A DNA stretch of 58,645 nt from positions 1-58,645 of the forward strand of contig NZ_JXRR01000006.1 in the NCBI RefSeq assembly GCF_000829515.1. The letters are read 5' to 3'. The DNA is from Jeotgalibacillus campisalis. Lineage in GTDB: Bacteria > Bacillota > Bacilli > Bacillales > Jeotgalibacillaceae. The first letter of the stretch is position 1; the number at the start of each line of letters is the position of its first letter. Shown here piece by piece: positions 30,199-42,313 of the stretch. Under the pieces are notes generated by a model that worked only from the letters and a program-made list of their open reading frames with translations, ran no database searches and had not been told where the DNA came from. The position numbers and the translations under genes are program-made.

Positions 30199-32277
30199 AT
30201 GCCTAGAGAGTTCTCCTTATTTAACACTCGTAATATCGGTATCATGGCTCATATTGATGCTGGTAAAACGACTGCGACGGAGCGTATCCTTTATTACACC
30301 GGCCGTATCCATAAAATCGGCGAAACACATGAAGGTGCATCACAAATGGACTGGATGGAGCAGGAGCAAGAGCGTGGAATCACAATCACATCTGCTGCTA
30401 CAACAGCTTCATGGAAAAACCACCGTGTTAACATCATCGATACACCTGGACACGTAGACTTCACAGTAGAAGTTGAACGTTCACTTCGTGTACTTGATGG
30501 AGCAGTAGGCGTACTTGATGCCCAATCGGGTGTAGAGCCCCAAACTGAAACGGTATGGCGTCAAGCAACAACTTACGGAGTACCGCGTATTGTGTTCGTT
30601 AATAAAATGGACAAAATCGGTGCAGATTTCCTATACTCTGTAGGAACATTGCATGACCGCTTGCAAGCTAATGCTCATCCAATCCAGCTTCCAATTGGTG
30701 CTGAAGATGAGTTTGAAGGAATCATTGATCTTGTTGATATGGTAGCCTATTACTATGAAGACGATTTAGGAACTCGTACTGATCAGCGCGAGATTCCTGA
30801 AGAGTACAAAGAGCAGGCAGAAGAGTACCGCGGGAAATTAATCGAAGCGGTTGCTGACCTTGATGAAGATCTTATGATGAAATACCTTGAGGGTGAAGAA
30901 TTCACTACAGAAGAACTTAAAGCAGCGATCCGTAAAGGAACTGTAAATGTTGAGTTTTATCCTGTAATTTGTGGTTCTGCTTTCAAAAACAAAGGTGTTC
31001 AGCTTCTGCTGGATGCTGTTATCGACTACCTTCCGTCACCTTTGGATGTTGAGTCTATCAAAGGACATATTCCTGATAGTGAAGAAGAAGTTTCTCGTCC
31101 GCCAAGTGACGATCAGCCCTTCTCTGCTCTAGCATTTAAAGTAATGACAGATCCGTATGTTGGTAAATTAACGTTCTTCCGTGTTTACTCGGGAGTACTT
31201 CAATCCGGCTCATATGTTCAGAATGCTTCAAAAGGGAAGCGTGAACGCGTAGGACGTATCCTGCAAATGCACGCCAACTCACGTGAAGAAATTGCTGAAG
31301 TATATGCGGGTGATATCGCGGCTGCTGTTGGTCTTAAAGATACAACAACAGGTGATACTCTATGTGATGAAAAGAGTCTTGTTATTCTTGAATCTATGGA
31401 ATTCCCTGAACCGGTTATCTCTGTTGCGATCGAACCTAAGTCGAAAGCTGACCAAGACAAAATGGGTCAAGCTCTTCAAAAGCTTCAGGAAGAAGATCCA
31501 ACTTTCCACGCGCACACTGACACTGAAACAGGTCAAACGATCATTGCAGGTATGGGTGAACTTCACCTTGATATCCTGGTTGACCGTATGCGTCGTGAGT
31601 TTAAAGTAGAAGCTAACGTTGGTGCTCCTCAGGTATCTTACCGTGAGACATTCCGCGGCTCTGCACAAGTTGAAGGAAAATTCGTACGCCAATCTGGTGG
31701 ACGTGGACAATTTGGACACGTTAAAATCGAATTCTCTCCAAATGAAGAGGGTAAAGGCTTTGAATTCGAAAATGGTATCGTAGGTGGTACGGTTCCTCGT
31801 GAATACATTCCTGCTGTTCAAGCTGGTCTAGAAGATTCATTAGATAACGGTGTTCTTGCCGGATACCCATTGATCGATATCAAAGCTCGTCTATATGATG
31901 GTTCTTACCATGATGTTGACTCCTCTGAAATGGCATTTAAAATTGCTGCATCAATGGCATTGAAAAATGCAGTAGCTAAATGTAACCCTGTACTGCTTGA
32001 ACCGCTTATGCGTGTTGAAGTTATGATTCCTGAAGAGTACATGGGAGATATCATGGGAGATATCACATCTCGCCGTGGTCGAGTAGAAGGTATGGCAGCT
32101 CGCGGTAACGCGCAAATTGTTAAAGCATTCGTTCCATTATCCGAAATGTTCGGATATGCAACGTCACTTCGCTCGAATACTCAAGGACGCGGAACATTCT
32201 CAATGTTCTTCGATCATTATGAAGAAGTACCTAAATCAATCTCCGAAGAAATCATTAAGAAAAATAAAGGGGAATAA
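30199..32277 (+). CDS. fusA: Elongation factor G
   Basis: EF-G translocates tRNA and mRNA on the ribosome using GTP. The 692-residue protein has the G1 motif AHIDAGKT (~18-25), switch [11 protein letters not shown] and NKMD. Domain IV carries [14 protein letters not shown] and the conserved MASMAL-type helix. GGAAGGAG precedes the ATG. It is followed by a stem-loop and tuf. Confidence 0.98.
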   Translation: MPREFSLFNTRNIGIMAHIDAGKTTATERILYYTGRIHKIGETHEGASQMDWMEQEQERGITITSAATTASWKNHRVNIIDTPGHVDFTVEVERSLRVLDGAVGVLDAQSGVEPQTETVWRQATTYGVPRIVFVNKMDKIGADFLYSVGTLHDRLQANAHPIQLPIGAEDEFEGIIDLVDMVAYYYEDDLGTRTDQREIPEEYKEQAEEYRGKLIEAVADLDEDLMMKYLEGEEFTTEELKAAIRKGTVNVEFYPVICGSAFKNKGVQLLLDAVIDYLPSPLDVESIKGHIPDSEEEVSRPPSDDQPFSALAFKVMTDPYVGKLTFFRVYSGVLQSGSYVQNASKGKRERVGRILQMHANSREEIAEVYAGDIAAAVGLKDTTTGDTLCDEKSLVILESMEFPEPVISVAIEPKSKADQDKMGQALQKLQEEDPTFHAHTDTETGQTIIAGMGELHLDILVDRMRREFKVEANVGAPQVSYRETFRGSAQVEGKFVRQSGGRGQFGHVKIEFSPNEEGKGFEFENGIVGGTVPREYIPAVQAGLEDSLDNGVLAGYPLIDIKARLYDGSYHDVDSSEMAFKIAASMALKNAVAKCNPVLLEPLMRVEVMIPEEYMGDIMGDITSRRGRVEGMAARGNAQIVKAFVPLSEMFGYATSLRSNTQGRGTFSMFFDHYEEVPKSISEEIIKKNKGE

Positions 32278-32320
32278 TTGATTTAGCACTTTTAATAAAG
32301 TATAACTACTATGTAAGGGA

Positions 32321-32356
32321 TGAGAGAAAGAGGTTCATCTGTTCCTCTTTCTCTCA
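32321..32356 (+). other. Long stem-loop between fusA and tuf
   Basis: A 13-bp perfect stem TGAGAGAAAGAGG/CCTCTTTCTCTCA encloses a 10-nt loop. It is followed by TAACAATAAAAAATAAATTTTT, not by a clean T-run, so a processing or stabilising role for tuf mRNA is as likely as termination. Confidence 0.7.
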
Positions 32357-32403
32357 TAACAATAAAAAATAAATTTTTTACTATCCAAAGGAGGATTTCG
32401 CAA

Positions 32404-33594
32404 ATGGCTAAGGAAAAATTCGACCGTTCGAAAACCCATGCTAACATCGGTACAATCGGACACGTTGACCATGGTAAAACAACTCTAACTGCTGCAATCA
32501 CAACTGTACTTCACAAGAAATATGGTCGTGGAACAGCTATGGCATATGATCAAATTGATGGTGCTCCAGAAGAGCGCGAGCGCGGAATCACAATTTCAAC
32601 TGCACACGTTGAGTATGAAACTGACACTCGTCACTATGCACACGTTGATTGCCCAGGACACGCTGACTATGTTAAAAACATGATCACTGGTGCTGCACAA
32701 ATGGACGGAGGAATCTTAGTAGTATCTGCTGCTGACGGTCCAATGCCACAAACTCGTGAGCACATCCTTCTTTCTCGTCAAGTAGGTGTTCCTTACCTAG
32801 TTGTATTCATGAACAAATGCGACATGGTAGACGATGAAGAGCTTCTTGAACTAGTTGAAATGGAAATCCGTGATCTTCTTTCAGACTACGACTTCCCTGG
32901 CGACGATGTTCCAGTAATCAAAGGTTCTGCTCTTAAAGCTCTTGAAGGAGATGCTGAGTGGGAAGAAAAAATCTATGAGCTTATGGAAGCTGTAGATAGC
33001 TACATCCCAACTCCTGAGCGTGACACTGATAAGCCATTCATGATGCCTGTTGAGGATGTTTTCTCAATCACTGGCCGTGGTACTGTTGCTACTGGACGTG
33101 TTGAGCGTGGACAAGTTAAAGTCGGAGACGTAGTTGACATCATCGGTTTCACTGATGAGCCAAAATCAACAACAATCACTGGCGTTGAAATGTTCCGTAA
33201 ACTTCTTGACTATGCAGAAGCTGGCGATAACATTGGAGCACTACTTCGTGGTGTTTCACGTGATGACATCAACCGTGGACAAGTTCTTGCTAAGCCAAAA
33301 ACTATCACTCCACACACAAACTTCAAAGCTGAAGTTTATGTTCTTTCAAAAGAAGAAGGTGGACGTCACACTCCATTCTTCACTAACTACCGCCCTCAGT
33401 TCTACTTCCGTACAACTGACGTAACTGGCGTATGTAACCTTCCTGAAGGAGTAGAAATGGTTATGCCTGGCGACAACATCGAAATGACTGTTGAGCTAAT
33501 CTCTCCTATCGCGATCGAAGAAGGAACTAAGTTCTCTATTCGTGAAGGTGGACGTACAGTAGGCGCTGGCGTAGTTGCTACTATCCAGAAGTAA
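32404..33594 (+). CDS. tuf: Elongation factor Tu
   Basis: EF-Tu carries aminoacyl-tRNA to the A site. The 396-residue protein has G1 GHVDHGKT, switch [18 protein letters not shown], and C-terminal barrels with the [13 protein letters not shown] and [15 protein letters not shown] segments. ATG 32404 follows AAAGGAGGAT. Codon use is very strongly biased, as expected for the most abundant protein. The upstream in-frame extension is rejected because it runs through the stem-loop. Confidence 0.98.
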   Translation: MAKEKFDRSKTHANIGTIGHVDHGKTTLTAAITTVLHKKYGRGTAMAYDQIDGAPEERERGITISTAHVEYETDTRHYAHVDCPGHADYVKNMITGAAQMDGGILVVSAADGPMPQTREHILLSRQVGVPYLVVFMNKCDMVDDEELLELVEMEIRDLLSDYDFPGDDVPVIKGSALKALEGDAEWEEKIYELMEAVDSYIPTPERDTDKPFMMPVEDVFSITGRGTVATGRVERGQVKVGDVVDIIGFTDEPKSTTITGVEMFRKLLDYAEAGDNIGALLRGVSRDDINRGQVLAKPKTITPHTNFKAEVYVLSKEEGGRHTPFFTNYRPQFYFRTTDVTGVCNLPEGVEMVMPGDNIEMTVELISPIAIEEGTKFSIREGGRTVGAGVVATIQK

Positions 33595-33614
33595 TTTCTG
33601 CTGACGAATAAGAT

Positions 33615-33650
33615 AACCCCTGAACCCTCTAATGGGTTCAGGGGTTTTTT
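33615..33650 (+). terminator. Intrinsic terminator after tuf
   Basis: AACCCCTGAACCC pairs with GGGTTCAGGGGTT around a 6-nt loop (33615-33646), followed by TTTT. It ends the str operon. Confidence 0.92.
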
Positions 33651-33713
33651 GATTTGACTAAGTTGCCGGAAGTGAAGAAATATCATTCTCCTGACTACAG
33701 AATTTACTAGCTC

Positions 33714-33905
33714 ATAGCCTCCTTTGAGAAGTTACTTGCGGATCGCAGTGCAGGATAAAGTAAGTGAACGGATAAATTGACGAAAAGATTAAGAAGGTTA
33801 ATGAAGGATTTTTTGCTCAGCAGATAGTAATCGAAAGATAAAATCAAATTGCACGTAGACTTTTTGAATGGGGCAGTCAGATACAAGGGCTGCATGAAAG
33901 ACAAT
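33714..33905 (+). pseudogene. Possible remnant of a decayed reading frame
   Basis: The 706-bp tuf-rpsJ gap has no intact gene. Frame-by-frame reading gives pieces that look protein-like in succession: ASFEKLLADRSAG (33717-33755), DKVSERIN (33754-33777), DEKIKKVNEGFFAQQIVIER (33779-33838) and, after an in-frame stop, NQIARRLFEWGSQIQGLHER (33842-33901). Two frameshifts and one stop would be needed to join them. I do not recognise a parent protein, and chance is possible. Confidence 0.25.
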
Positions 33906-34073
33906 AGCTACGAGAAAGAGGTTAGTACTGAACTAATCTTATGGACCAATACTGTTTAACAAAATAATAGAAGAAACACGAATTTTTTAAACGTTATTTC
34001 TTCAAGGATCTAGTTAAATAACCTGATGTAAGTAGGATAAAAGCTGTGAATTTTCTGCCTATTTTCATATCAC

Positions 34074-34102
34074 TTGAAACATGATTCAATCCCTCGTATA
34101 AT
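34074..34102 (+). promoter_or_regulatory. SigA promoter P1 of the S10 operon
   Basis: TTGAAA (34074-34079) and TATAAT (34097-34102) are 17 bp apart. Confidence 0.6.
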
Positions 34103-34139
34103 AAAGAAAGTGTGTTAGAAAGTTATTTCGGAAAAAGAC

Positions 34140-34168
34140 TTGCGTAATTCCTATATTATCTGTATAAT
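34140..34168 (+). promoter_or_regulatory. SigA promoter P2 of the S10 operon
   Basis: TTGCGT (34140-34145) and a perfect TATAAT (34163-34168), preceded by TG, are 17 bp apart. It lies 66 bp after P1 and gives a leader of about 125 nt before rpsJ. Confidence 0.7.
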
Positions 34169-34211
34169 ATTTAATGTTGGTCTTTGACTGCGATGAAGCG
34201 GGAGGTTGCCG

Positions 34212-34244
34212 ACACACCAGGCCGCTTTGCCATGGCTGATGTGT
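34212..34244 (+). promoter_or_regulatory. Conserved hairpin in the S10 operon leader
   Basis: ACACACCAG (34212-34220) pairs with CTGATGTGT (34236-34244) with one mismatch, and inner CC with GG, around a loop containing TTTGCCAT. The text around it resembles the S10 leader of B. subtilis as I remember it. A regulatory role is not shown here. Confidence 0.5.
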
Positions 34245-34276
34245 GGGAAATTTTCGCGGAGAATGTCTATTCCTAA

Positions 34277-34609
<333 letters not shown>

Positions 34610-34652
34610 TGCAAACAAATAAATTATAAAAACAAATTAGGAGGTGTGACTA

Positions 34653-35282
34653 ATGACCAAAGGAATCTTAGGTAGAAAGATTGGAATGACTCAAGTTTTT
34701 GCTGAGAATGGTGACTTGATCCCTGTAACTGTAATCCAAGCAACTCCAAACGTTGTTCTTCAAAAGAAGGCAGTTGATACAGATGGATACGAGGCTATCC
34801 AAATTGGTTTTGAAGACAAGCGCGCTAAGCTTGCTAACAAACCAGAAGGCGGCCATGCTGCTAAAGCAGAAACTGCTCCTAAGCGCTTCGTCCGTGAAAT
34901 ACGCGGTGTAGAACTTGGTGAGTATGAGGTTGGTCAAGAAGTCAAGGTTGATATTTTCGCAGAAGGCGATGTAATAGATGTGACAGGAATTTCGAAGGGT
35001 AAAGGTTTCCAAGGCGCGATCAAGCGTCATAACCAATCCCGCGGACCAATGTCCCATGGTTCTCGTTACCACCGTCGTCCCGGTTCAATGGGTCCTGTAG
35101 ATCCAAACCGTGTATTCAAAGGTAAACTATTACCTGGACGTATGGGTGGAGAAAGAGTAACAGTTCAAAACCTTTCAATTGTTAAGGTTGATGTTGAACG
35201 TAACTTACTTCTTGTTAAGGGCAACGTTCCTGGTCCTAACAAGACAATGATTCAAGTAAATAGTGCGGTTAAAGCTAACTAA
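34653..35282 (+). CDS. rplC: 50S ribosomal protein L3
   Basis: L3 starts 50S assembly and reaches toward the peptidyl transferase centre. The 209-residue protein starts [15 protein letters not shown] and holds the extended loop [24 protein letters not shown]-type region around residues 115-140. L3 also assists Mini-III on 23S rRNA in B. subtilis, and mrnC is in this window. AGGAGGTG precedes the ATG. Confidence 0.98.
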   Translation: MTKGILGRKIGMTQVFAENGDLIPVTVIQATPNVVLQKKAVDTDGYEAIQIGFEDKRAKLANKPEGGHAAKAETAPKRFVREIRGVELGEYEVGQEVKVDIFAEGDVIDVTGISKGKGFQGAIKRHNQSRGPMSHGSRYHRRPGSMGPVDPNRVFKGKLLPGRMGGERVTVQNLSIVKVDVERNLLLVKGNVPGPNKTMIQVNSAVKAN

Positions 35283-35311
35283 TAGACACTATCGGAAAGG
35301 AGGAAACAGGA

Positions 35312-35935
35312 ATGCCTAAAGTATCTCTTCACAAACAAGATGGTTCATCAGCTGGTGAATTCGAGCTTAGCGAATCAATCTTCGGTATCGAGCCAAACAA
35401 CGCAGTGATGTTTGAGGCAGTAGTAATGCAGCGCGCATCACTTCGCCAAGGATCACACAAAGTAAAAAACCGTTCTGCAGTACGCGGCGGTGGACGTAAA
35501 CCATGGCGTCAAAAAGGTACGGGTCGTGCTCGTCAAGGGTCAATCCGCTCACCACAATGGCGTGGAGGTGGCGTAGTCTTCGGACCGACACCACGCAGCT
35601 ACAGCTACAAGCTTCCTAAAAAAGTTCGTCGCTTAGCAATTAAATCTGCTCTTTCTTCCAAAGTGGTTGAAGAGAATTTCCTAGTACTAGAGGCGTTGTC
35701 ATTTGATACGCCAAAAACAAAGGAATTTGCATCAGTTCTTAAAAACCTTTCAGTAGACAAAAAAGTCCTAGTAGTGACTGACGGTCTTGACGAAAATGTT
35801 TCTCTAGCTGGTCGTAATATTCCTGGAGTAACAATCGTATCTGCAAATGGAATCAGTGTTCTTGACGTGCTTGGTCACGACAAGTTAATCATGACGAAGG
35901 ATGCAGTTCAAAAAGTAGAGGAGGTGCTTGTATAA
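35312..35935 (+). CDS. rplD: 50S ribosomal protein L4
   Basis: L4 lines the exit tunnel. The 207-residue protein has the tunnel loop [20 protein letters not shown] and the following [30 protein letters not shown] precedes the ATG. Its stop overlaps the rplW start by 1 bp. In E. coli L4 regulates the S10 operon; that is not established for bacilli. Confidence 0.98.
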   Translation: MPKVSLHKQDGSSAGEFELSESIFGIEPNNAVMFEAVVMQRASLRQGSHKVKNRSAVRGGGRKPWRQKGTGRARQGSIRSPQWRGGGVVFGPTPRSYSYKLPKKVRRLAIKSALSSKVVEENFLVLEALSFDTPKTKEFASVLKNLSVDKKVLVVTDGLDENVSLAGRNIPGVTIVSANGISVLDVLGHDKLIMTKDAVQKVEEVLV

Positions 35936-36219
35936 TGGAAGCTCGTGATATCATTAAGCGCCCCGTAATTACTGAACGTTCTTCAGACCTTATGGGTGAG
36001 AAGAAATATACGTTTGAAGTGAACACTCGTGCAAATAAAACACAAGTAAAACATGCTATTGAAGAAGTTTTCGGTGTGGATGTTGCAAAAGTTAACATTA
36101 TGAATTATAAAGGGAAATACAAGCGCATGGGACGTTATGCTGGTTACACGAACAAGCGTCGCAAAGCAATTGTAACTCTTACTGAAGCAAGCAAAGAAAT
36201 CGAATTTTTCGAAGCTTAA
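35935..36219 (+). CDS. rplW: 50S ribosomal protein L23
   Basis: L23 sits at the tunnel exit and is the docking site for trigger factor and SRP. The 94-residue protein has [37 protein letters not shown] and [15 protein letters not shown]. The start overlaps the rplD stop (TAATG); its Shine-Dalgarno GAGGAGGTG is within rplD. Confidence 0.97.
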   Translation: MEARDIIKRPVITERSSDLMGEKKYTFEVNTRANKTQVKHAIEEVFGVDVAKVNIMNYKGKYKRMGRYAGYTNKRRKAIVTLTEASKEIEFFEA

Positions 36220-36252
36220 TACTAACTGAAATATAGAAGAGGAGGGAACAGA

Positions 36253-37083
36253 ATGGCGATTAAAAAGTACAAACCTACCTCCAATGGTCGTCGCGGCATG
36301 ACAAGTTCTGATTTTGCTGAGATTACAACAAGCACTCCAGAAAAATCGCTTCTTGCGCCAGTTAAGCGCAAAGGTGGTCGTAACAACCAAGGTAAGTTAA
36401 CCGTTCGTCATCAAGGTGGCGGTCATAAGCGTCAGTACCGCATCATCGACTTTAAACGTAACAAAGATGGCATTCCTGGTCGCGTTGCCACAATCGAATA
36501 TGATCCAAACCGTTCAGCTAATATTGCCTTAATCAATTATGCTGATGGAGAAAAACGTTACATCCTAGCTCCTAAAGGACTAGTAGTGGGTATGGAAGTT
36601 ATGGCTGGTCCGGAAGCGGATATCAAAACAGGTAACTCACTTCCACTAATCAACATTCCGGTTGGTACGATCATCCACAATATCGAGATGAAGCCTGGTA
36701 AAGGTGGTCAGCTAGTACGTTCAGCTGGAACATCAGCTCAGGTACTTGGTAAAGAAGGTAAGTACGTACTTGTGCGTCTTAACTCTGGTGAAACTCGTAT
36801 GATCCTTGCTACTTGCCGCGCTACAGTAGGTCAAGTAGGGAATGAACAGCACGAACTTATCAACATTGGTAAAGCAGGACGTTCTCGTTGGTTAGGTAAG
36901 CGCCCAACTGTACGTGGTTCTGTAATGAACCCTAACGATCACCCACACGGTGGTGGTGAAGGTAAAGCTCCAATTGGACGTAAGTCACCTATGTCACCTT
37001 GGGGTAAACCAACTCTTGGTTACAAGACTCGTAAGAAATCCAATAAATCCGATAAATTTATCGTACGTCGCCGTAAAAAATAA
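36253..37083 (+). CDS. rplB: 50S ribosomal protein L2
   Basis: L2 supports the peptidyl transferase region and subunit joining. The 276-residue protein has [20 protein letters not shown], the SH3-like [19 protein letters not shown] and the C-terminal [19 protein letters not shown] containing the conserved histidines. AGAGGAGGG precedes the ATG. Confidence 0.98.
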   Translation: MAIKKYKPTSNGRRGMTSSDFAEITTSTPEKSLLAPVKRKGGRNNQGKLTVRHQGGGHKRQYRIIDFKRNKDGIPGRVATIEYDPNRSANIALINYADGEKRYILAPKGLVVGMEVMAGPEADIKTGNSLPLINIPVGTIIHNIEMKPGKGGQLVRSAGTSAQVLGKEGKYVLVRLNSGETRMILATCRATVGQVGNEQHELINIGKAGRSRWLGKRPTVRGSVMNPNDHPHGGGEGKAPIGRKSPMSPWGKPTLGYKTRKKSNKSDKFIVRRRKK

Positions 37084-37143
37084 CGGGATTGAGCTACGGT
37101 TCACTAGACGAGCCGTAGGGCAATCACGAAGGGAGGTTCCAAT

Positions 37144-37422
37144 ATGGGTCGCAGCTTGAAAAAAGGACCTTTTGTGGACGATCATTTAATGGTTAAAGTT
37201 GAGAAGCTTAATGAAGCAGACAAGAAACAAGTTGTTAAAACTTGGTCTCGTCGTTCAACAATCTTCCCAACATTCATCGGTCACACAATCGCAGTATACG
37301 ACGGACGTAAACATGTTCCAGTATACGTCACAGAAGACATGGTAGGACACAAGCTTGGTGAATTTGCACCTAGCCGTATGTACAAAGGCCATGGCAACGA
37401 TGACAAGAAAACAAGACGCTAA
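37144..37422 (+). CDS. rpsS: 30S ribosomal protein S19
   Basis: S19 is a head protein near the tRNA A and P sites. The 92-residue protein begins [20 protein letters not shown] and has [22 protein letters not shown] and [23 protein letters not shown] precedes the ATG. rplV follows 19 bp later. Confidence 0.98.
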   Translation: MGRSLKKGPFVDDHLMVKVEKLNEADKKQVVKTWSRRSTIFPTFIGHTIAVYDGRKHVPVYVTEDMVGHKLGEFAPSRMYKGHGNDDKKTRR

Positions 37423-37441
37423 TTGAGAGGAGGCTATCCTA

Positions 37442-37783
37442 ATGCAAGCTAAAGCTGTTGCGAGAACAGTTCGTATTGCTCCTCGTAAAGTACGCCTAGT
37501 AGCAGATTTGATCCGAGGTAAGCAGGTAGGCGAGGCGGTTGCAATTTTAAACCACACTCCACGTTCTGCTTCACCCGTTGTTGAAAAGGTATTGAAATCT
37601 GCTGTAGCGAACGCTGAGCATAACTACGATATGGACATCAATAATCTAGTGATTACCGAGGCCTATGTAAATGAAGGTCCAACACTTAAACGTTTCCGTC
37701 CACGTGCGATGGGCCGTGCAAGTGCAATCAACAAACGTACTAGCCACATTACAATCGTGGTATCTGAAAAAAAGGAGGGGTAA
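37442..37783 (+). CDS. rplV: 50S ribosomal protein L22
   Basis: L22 lines the exit tunnel; its hairpin is a site for macrolide resistance mutations. The 113-residue protein has [17 protein letters not shown] and, in the hairpin, [16 protein letters not shown], with no obvious insertion or deletion. GAGAGGAGG precedes the ATG. Confidence 0.98.
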   Translation: MQAKAVARTVRIAPRKVRLVADLIRGKQVGEAVAILNHTPRSASPVVEKVLKSAVANAEHNYDMDINNLVITEAYVNEGPTLKRFRPRAMGRASAINKRTSHITIVVSEKKEG

Positions 37784-37786
37784 CGC

Positions 37787-38449
37787 GTGGGTCAAAAAAT
37801 ACATCCAATAGGACTTAGAATTGGTATTATTCGTGACTGGGATTCTAAATGGTTCGCAGGTAAAGACTATGCAGATCTTTTGCACGAAGACCTAAGAGTC
37901 CGTGACTATATCGAAGGACGCCTTAAAGAAGCATCAGTTTCTAGGGTTGAAATCGAACGTGCGGCAAACCGCATTAACATTACAATTCACACTGCTAAGC
38001 CTGGTATGGTAATTGGTAAAGGTGGTACTGAAGTAGAAACACTTCGTAAAGACCTTAACAAAATTACTAACAAGCGTGTTCACATCAACATCGTTGAAAT
38101 CAAAAGAGCGGATCTTGATGCGAAACTTGTAGGTGAAAATATTGCACGTCAACTGGAAAACCGCGTGTCTTTCCGTCGTGCACAAAAACAATCAATTCAA
38201 CGCACTATGCGTGCTGGCGCTAAAGGGATCAAAACACAAGTTTCTGGTCGTCTAGGCGGAGCAGACATCGCTCGTGCTGAACATTACAGTGAAGGTACTG
38301 TTCCACTTCATACCCTTCGTGCTGACATCGATTACGCTCACGTTGAAGCGGATACTACGTATGGTAAGCTCGGAGTTAAAGTATGGATCTATCGTGGAGA
38401 AGTTCTTCCTACTAAGAACAAGAAGAATGCCGAGGAAGGAGGAAACTAA
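37787..38449 (+). CDS. rpsC: 30S ribosomal protein S3
   Basis: S3 forms the mRNA entry channel. The 220-residue protein starts at GTG ([17 protein letters not shown]) after AAAGGAGGGG and has the KH-domain GXXG as [10 protein letters not shown]. The C-terminal domain has [20 protein letters not shown]. The start is 3 bp after rplV. Confidence 0.98.
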   Translation: MGQKIHPIGLRIGIIRDWDSKWFAGKDYADLLHEDLRVRDYIEGRLKEASVSRVEIERAANRINITIHTAKPGMVIGKGGTEVETLRKDLNKITNKRVHINIVEIKRADLDAKLVGENIARQLENRVSFRRAQKQSIQRTMRAGAKGIKTQVSGRLGGADIARAEHYSEGTVPLHTLRADIDYAHVEADTTYGKLGVKVWIYRGEVLPTKNKKNAEEGGN

Positions 38450-38451
38450 TC

Positions 38452-39076
<625 letters not shown>

Positions 39077-39098
39077 TAACTGAGAGGAGGTTTGCAGC

Positions 39099-39362
39099 AT
39101 GAGTGAACGCAACCAGCGTAAAGTCTACACCGGCCGTGTAGTGTCTGATAAAATGGACAAAACTATCACAGTTTTGGTTGAGACACAAAAGAAACATTCA
39201 CTTTATGGCAAACGAGTAAAATACTCTAAAAAGTACAAAGCTCACGACGAACAAAATGAAGCCAAAATTGGCGACGTAGTTCGTGTAATGGAAACTCGCC
39301 CGCTTTCAGCAACTAAACGTTTCCGTCTATTGGAAGTCGTAGAAAAAGCGGTTATTATCTAA
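39099..39362 (+). CDS. rpsQ: 30S ribosomal protein S17
   Basis: S17 is an OB-fold protein binding the 5' domain of 16S rRNA. The 87-residue protein has [41 protein letters not shown] and [28 protein letters not shown] precedes the ATG. Confidence 0.98.
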   Translation: MSERNQRKVYTGRVVSDKMDKTITVLVETQKKHSLYGKRVKYSKKYKAHDEQNEAKIGDVVRVMETRPLSATKRFRLLEVVEKAVII

Positions 39363-39773
<411 letters not shown>

Positions 39774-39810
39774 TTGAACAACAACCACCGTATCAAGGAG
39801 GTGCGATAGG

Positions 39811-40122
39811 ATGCACGTTAAAAAAGGCGACAATGTTATGGTTATTTCGGGCAAAGACAAAGGTAAGACTGGAACAATTCTTGCTGCTTTCCCTAAAAAA
39901 GACCGCGTGCTTGTTGAAGGTGTAAACATCGTCAAGAAGCACTCAAAACCTTCACAAATGAATCCACAAGGTGGAATCACAAACATGGAGGCAGCAATTC
40001 ACGTATCAAACGTGATGCTAATCGATCCGAAAACAAATGAACCAACACGCGTTGGTTATAAAATTGAGGACGGTAAAAAAGTACGTATTGCAAAAAAATC
40101 AGGTGAATCTTTAGATAAATAG
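39811..40122 (+). CDS. rplX: 50S ribosomal protein L24
   Basis: L24 is an assembly initiator at the tunnel exit. The 103-residue protein carries an N-terminal KOW motif ([20 protein letters not shown]), then [19 protein letters not shown] and a C-terminal [25 protein letters not shown] precedes the ATG. Confidence 0.98.
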   Translation: MHVKKGDNVMVISGKDKGKTGTILAAFPKKDRVLVEGVNIVKKHSKPSQMNPQGGITNMEAAIHVSNVMLIDPKTNEPTRVGYKIEDGKKVRIAKKSGESLDK

Positions 40123-40148
40123 TTCAAGAAGAAGGGAGGTACTCAAGA

Positions 40149-40688
40149 ATGAACCGCCTAAAAGAAAAGTTCAATAACGAAATCACACCTGCTCTAGTTA
40201 GCAAATTTAACTACACATCAGTTATGCAGGTACCAAAAATCGACAAAATCGTAATCAACATGGGTGTTGGTGACGCAGTTCAAAACACTAAATCTCTTGA
40301 TACAGCTGTTGAGGAATTAGCTACAATTACTGGTCAAAAACCATTAGTAACAAAAGCTAAAAAATCAATCGCTGGATTCCGTCTACGTGAAGGTATGCCA
40401 ATCGGTGCGAAAGTAACACTTCGCGGAGAGCGTATGTACGAATTCCTAGACAAGTTAATCTCTGTATCTCTACCACGTGTACGTGACTTCCGTGGAATTT
40501 CTAAGAAGTCATTTGATGGTCGTGGAAATTACACTCTTGGTGTTAAAGAGCAGCTTATCTTCCCAGAGATCGATTATGATAAAGTATCCAAGGTTCGTGG
40601 CATGGACATCGTAATTGTAACAACAGCGGGTTCTGATGAAGAATCTCGTGAATTGCTTACACAATTCGGTATGCCATTCCAAAAGTAA
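40149..40688 (+). CDS. rplE: 50S ribosomal protein L5
   Basis: L5 binds 5S rRNA in the central protuberance and contacts P-site tRNA. The 179-residue protein has [37 protein letters not shown] and the C-terminal [28 protein letters not shown] precedes the ATG. Confidence 0.98.
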   Translation: MNRLKEKFNNEITPALVSKFNYTSVMQVPKIDKIVINMGVGDAVQNTKSLDTAVEELATITGQKPLVTKAKKSIAGFRLREGMPIGAKVTLRGERMYEFLDKLISVSLPRVRDFRGISKKSFDGRGNYTLGVKEQLIFPEIDYDKVSKVRGMDIVIVTTAGSDEESRELLTQFGMPFQK

Positions 40689-40697
40689 TCTCTATAA

Positions 40698-40898
<201 letters not shown>

Positions 40899-40928
40899 CA
40901 CCCGATTTTGGGAAGGAGGTAAAATAAT

Positions 40929-41327
40929 ATGACAATGACAGATCCAATCGCAGATTTGTTGACTCGCATTCGTAATGCGAACCAAGTTCGTCACGAGAAG
41001 CTAGAGGTTCCTGCTTCCAACATTAAAAAAGAAATTGCAGAAATCCTTAAGCGTGAAGGTTTTATCCGTGATGTAGAATACATCGAGGACAGCAAGCAGG
41101 GGATTATTCGTATCTTCTTGAAATATGGATCGAATAATGAACGTGTTATCACTGGCCTTAAACGTATCTCTAAGCCTGGTCTTCGTGTATATGCGAAAGC
41201 TGACGAAGTTCCACGTGTATTGAACGGTTTAGGTATCGCACTAGTGTCAACTTCCAACGGTGTATTTACGGACAAGGAAGCCCGCTCTAAACAAGTTGGC
41301 GGAGAAGTTCTAGCATACGTTTGGTAA
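40929..41327 (+). CDS. rpsH: 30S ribosomal protein S8
   Basis: S8 is a primary 16S rRNA binder and in E. coli regulates the spc operon. The 132-residue protein has [42 protein letters not shown] and the C-terminal ISTSNGV-like [14 protein letters not shown] with [18 protein letters not shown] precedes the ATG at 40929. Confidence 0.98.
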   Translation: MTMTDPIADLLTRIRNANQVRHEKLEVPASNIKKEIAEILKREGFIRDVEYIEDSKQGIIRIFLKYGSNNERVITGLKRISKPGLRVYAKADEVPRVLNGLGIALVSTSNGVFTDKEARSKQVGGEVLAYVW

Positions 41328-41357
41328 TATTTTCGATAAGAATGGAGGTGCAACAGA

Positions 41358-41894
41358 ATGTCTCGTGTAGGTAAAAAACCAATTGAGGTACCTTCTGATG
41401 TAACGCTTACTTTTAACGGTTCAACCGTTACAGCTAAAGGACCAAAAGGTGAATTATCATTCACTTTCAATTCAGAAATGAAATTTGAGCAAGAAGATAC
41501 TACACTTACTGTAGTTCGCCCGTCTGATTCAAAAGATCACCGTACGATCCACGGTACAACCCGTGCGATCTTGAACAACATGGTTCAAGGTGTATCTAAA
41601 GGATTCGAACGCGGCCTTGAATTAGTAGGGGTTGGGTATCGTGCTCAAAAACAAGGAAACAAACTGATCCTAAACGTTGGATACTCTCACCCAGTTGAGA
41701 TGACGCCAGAAGACGGAATCGAAGTTGAAGTTCCTTCAAACACAAAAATCATCATTAAAGGTGCTAGCAAAGAGCGCGTAGGTGCACTTGCTGCTAACAT
41801 CCGTGCTGTACGTCCTCCAGAGCCGTACAAAGGCAAAGGAATTCGATATGAAGGCGAACAAGTTCGTCGCAAAGAAGGTAAAACAGGTAAATAA
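41358..41894 (+). CDS. rplF: 50S ribosomal protein L6
   Basis: L6 lies near the sarcin-ricin loop. The 178-residue protein has two related alpha/beta domains, with [19 protein letters not shown], the middle [24 protein letters not shown] and the C-terminal signature [26 protein letters not shown] precedes the ATG. Confidence 0.98.
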   Translation: MSRVGKKPIEVPSDVTLTFNGSTVTAKGPKGELSFTFNSEMKFEQEDTTLTVVRPSDSKDHRTIHGTTRAILNNMVQGVSKGFERGLELVGVGYRAQKQGNKLILNVGYSHPVEMTPEDGIEVEVPSNTKIIIKGASKERVGALAANIRAVRPPEPYKGKGIRYEGEQVRRKEGKTGK

Positions 41895-41927
41895 TGCCGC
41901 TTAGGCGCATGAAAGGAGTGACCTTGA

Positions 41928-42290
41928 TTGATTACAAAAGCTAATAAGAATGCGGTACGTAAAAAACGTCATGCTCGTGTTCGTTCTAGAATTACTGGAA
42001 CAGAGTCACGTCCACGTTTGAACATCTTCCGCTCTAACAAGCATATCTATGCTCAACTAATCGATGATGTGAATGGCGTTACACTTGCTAGTGCTTCTAC
42101 ATCTGACAAGGAGCTTGGCATTGATGCTGGCGGAAACGCTGAAGCTGCAGTTAAAGTCGGCGAACTAATCGCTAAACGCGCAGTAGAAAAAGGCATGAAA
42201 TCAGTCGTATTTGACCGTGGAGGATATTTGTACCACGGACGTGTAAAAGCTCTTGCAGATGCTGCACGTGAAAACGGACTTGAATTTTAA
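41928..42290 (+). CDS. rplR: 50S ribosomal protein L18
   Basis: L18 carries 5S rRNA into the large subunit. The 120-residue protein has [36 protein letters not shown] and the C-terminal [21 protein letters not shown]. The start is TTG at 41928 after AAAGGAGTGA, as in B. subtilis. Confidence 0.97.
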   Translation: MITKANKNAVRKKRHARVRSRITGTESRPRLNIFRSNKHIYAQLIDDVNGVTLASASTSDKELGIDAGGNAEAAVKVGELIAKRAVEKGMKSVVFDRGGYLYHGRVKALADAARENGLEF

Positions 42291-42313
42291 TAGAAGAAGG
42301 AGGGACAATCCAG

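Noticed and set aside
31360-31821. 153-residue antisense ORF within fusA
   Set aside because: It is a by-product of biased codon use in fusA; the predicted protein is low in recognisable motifs.
33707-33904. Antisense 65-residue ORF in the tuf-rpsJ spacer
   Set aside because: There is no ribosome binding site and no recognisable motif; the + strand fragments look more coding-like, though also doubtful.
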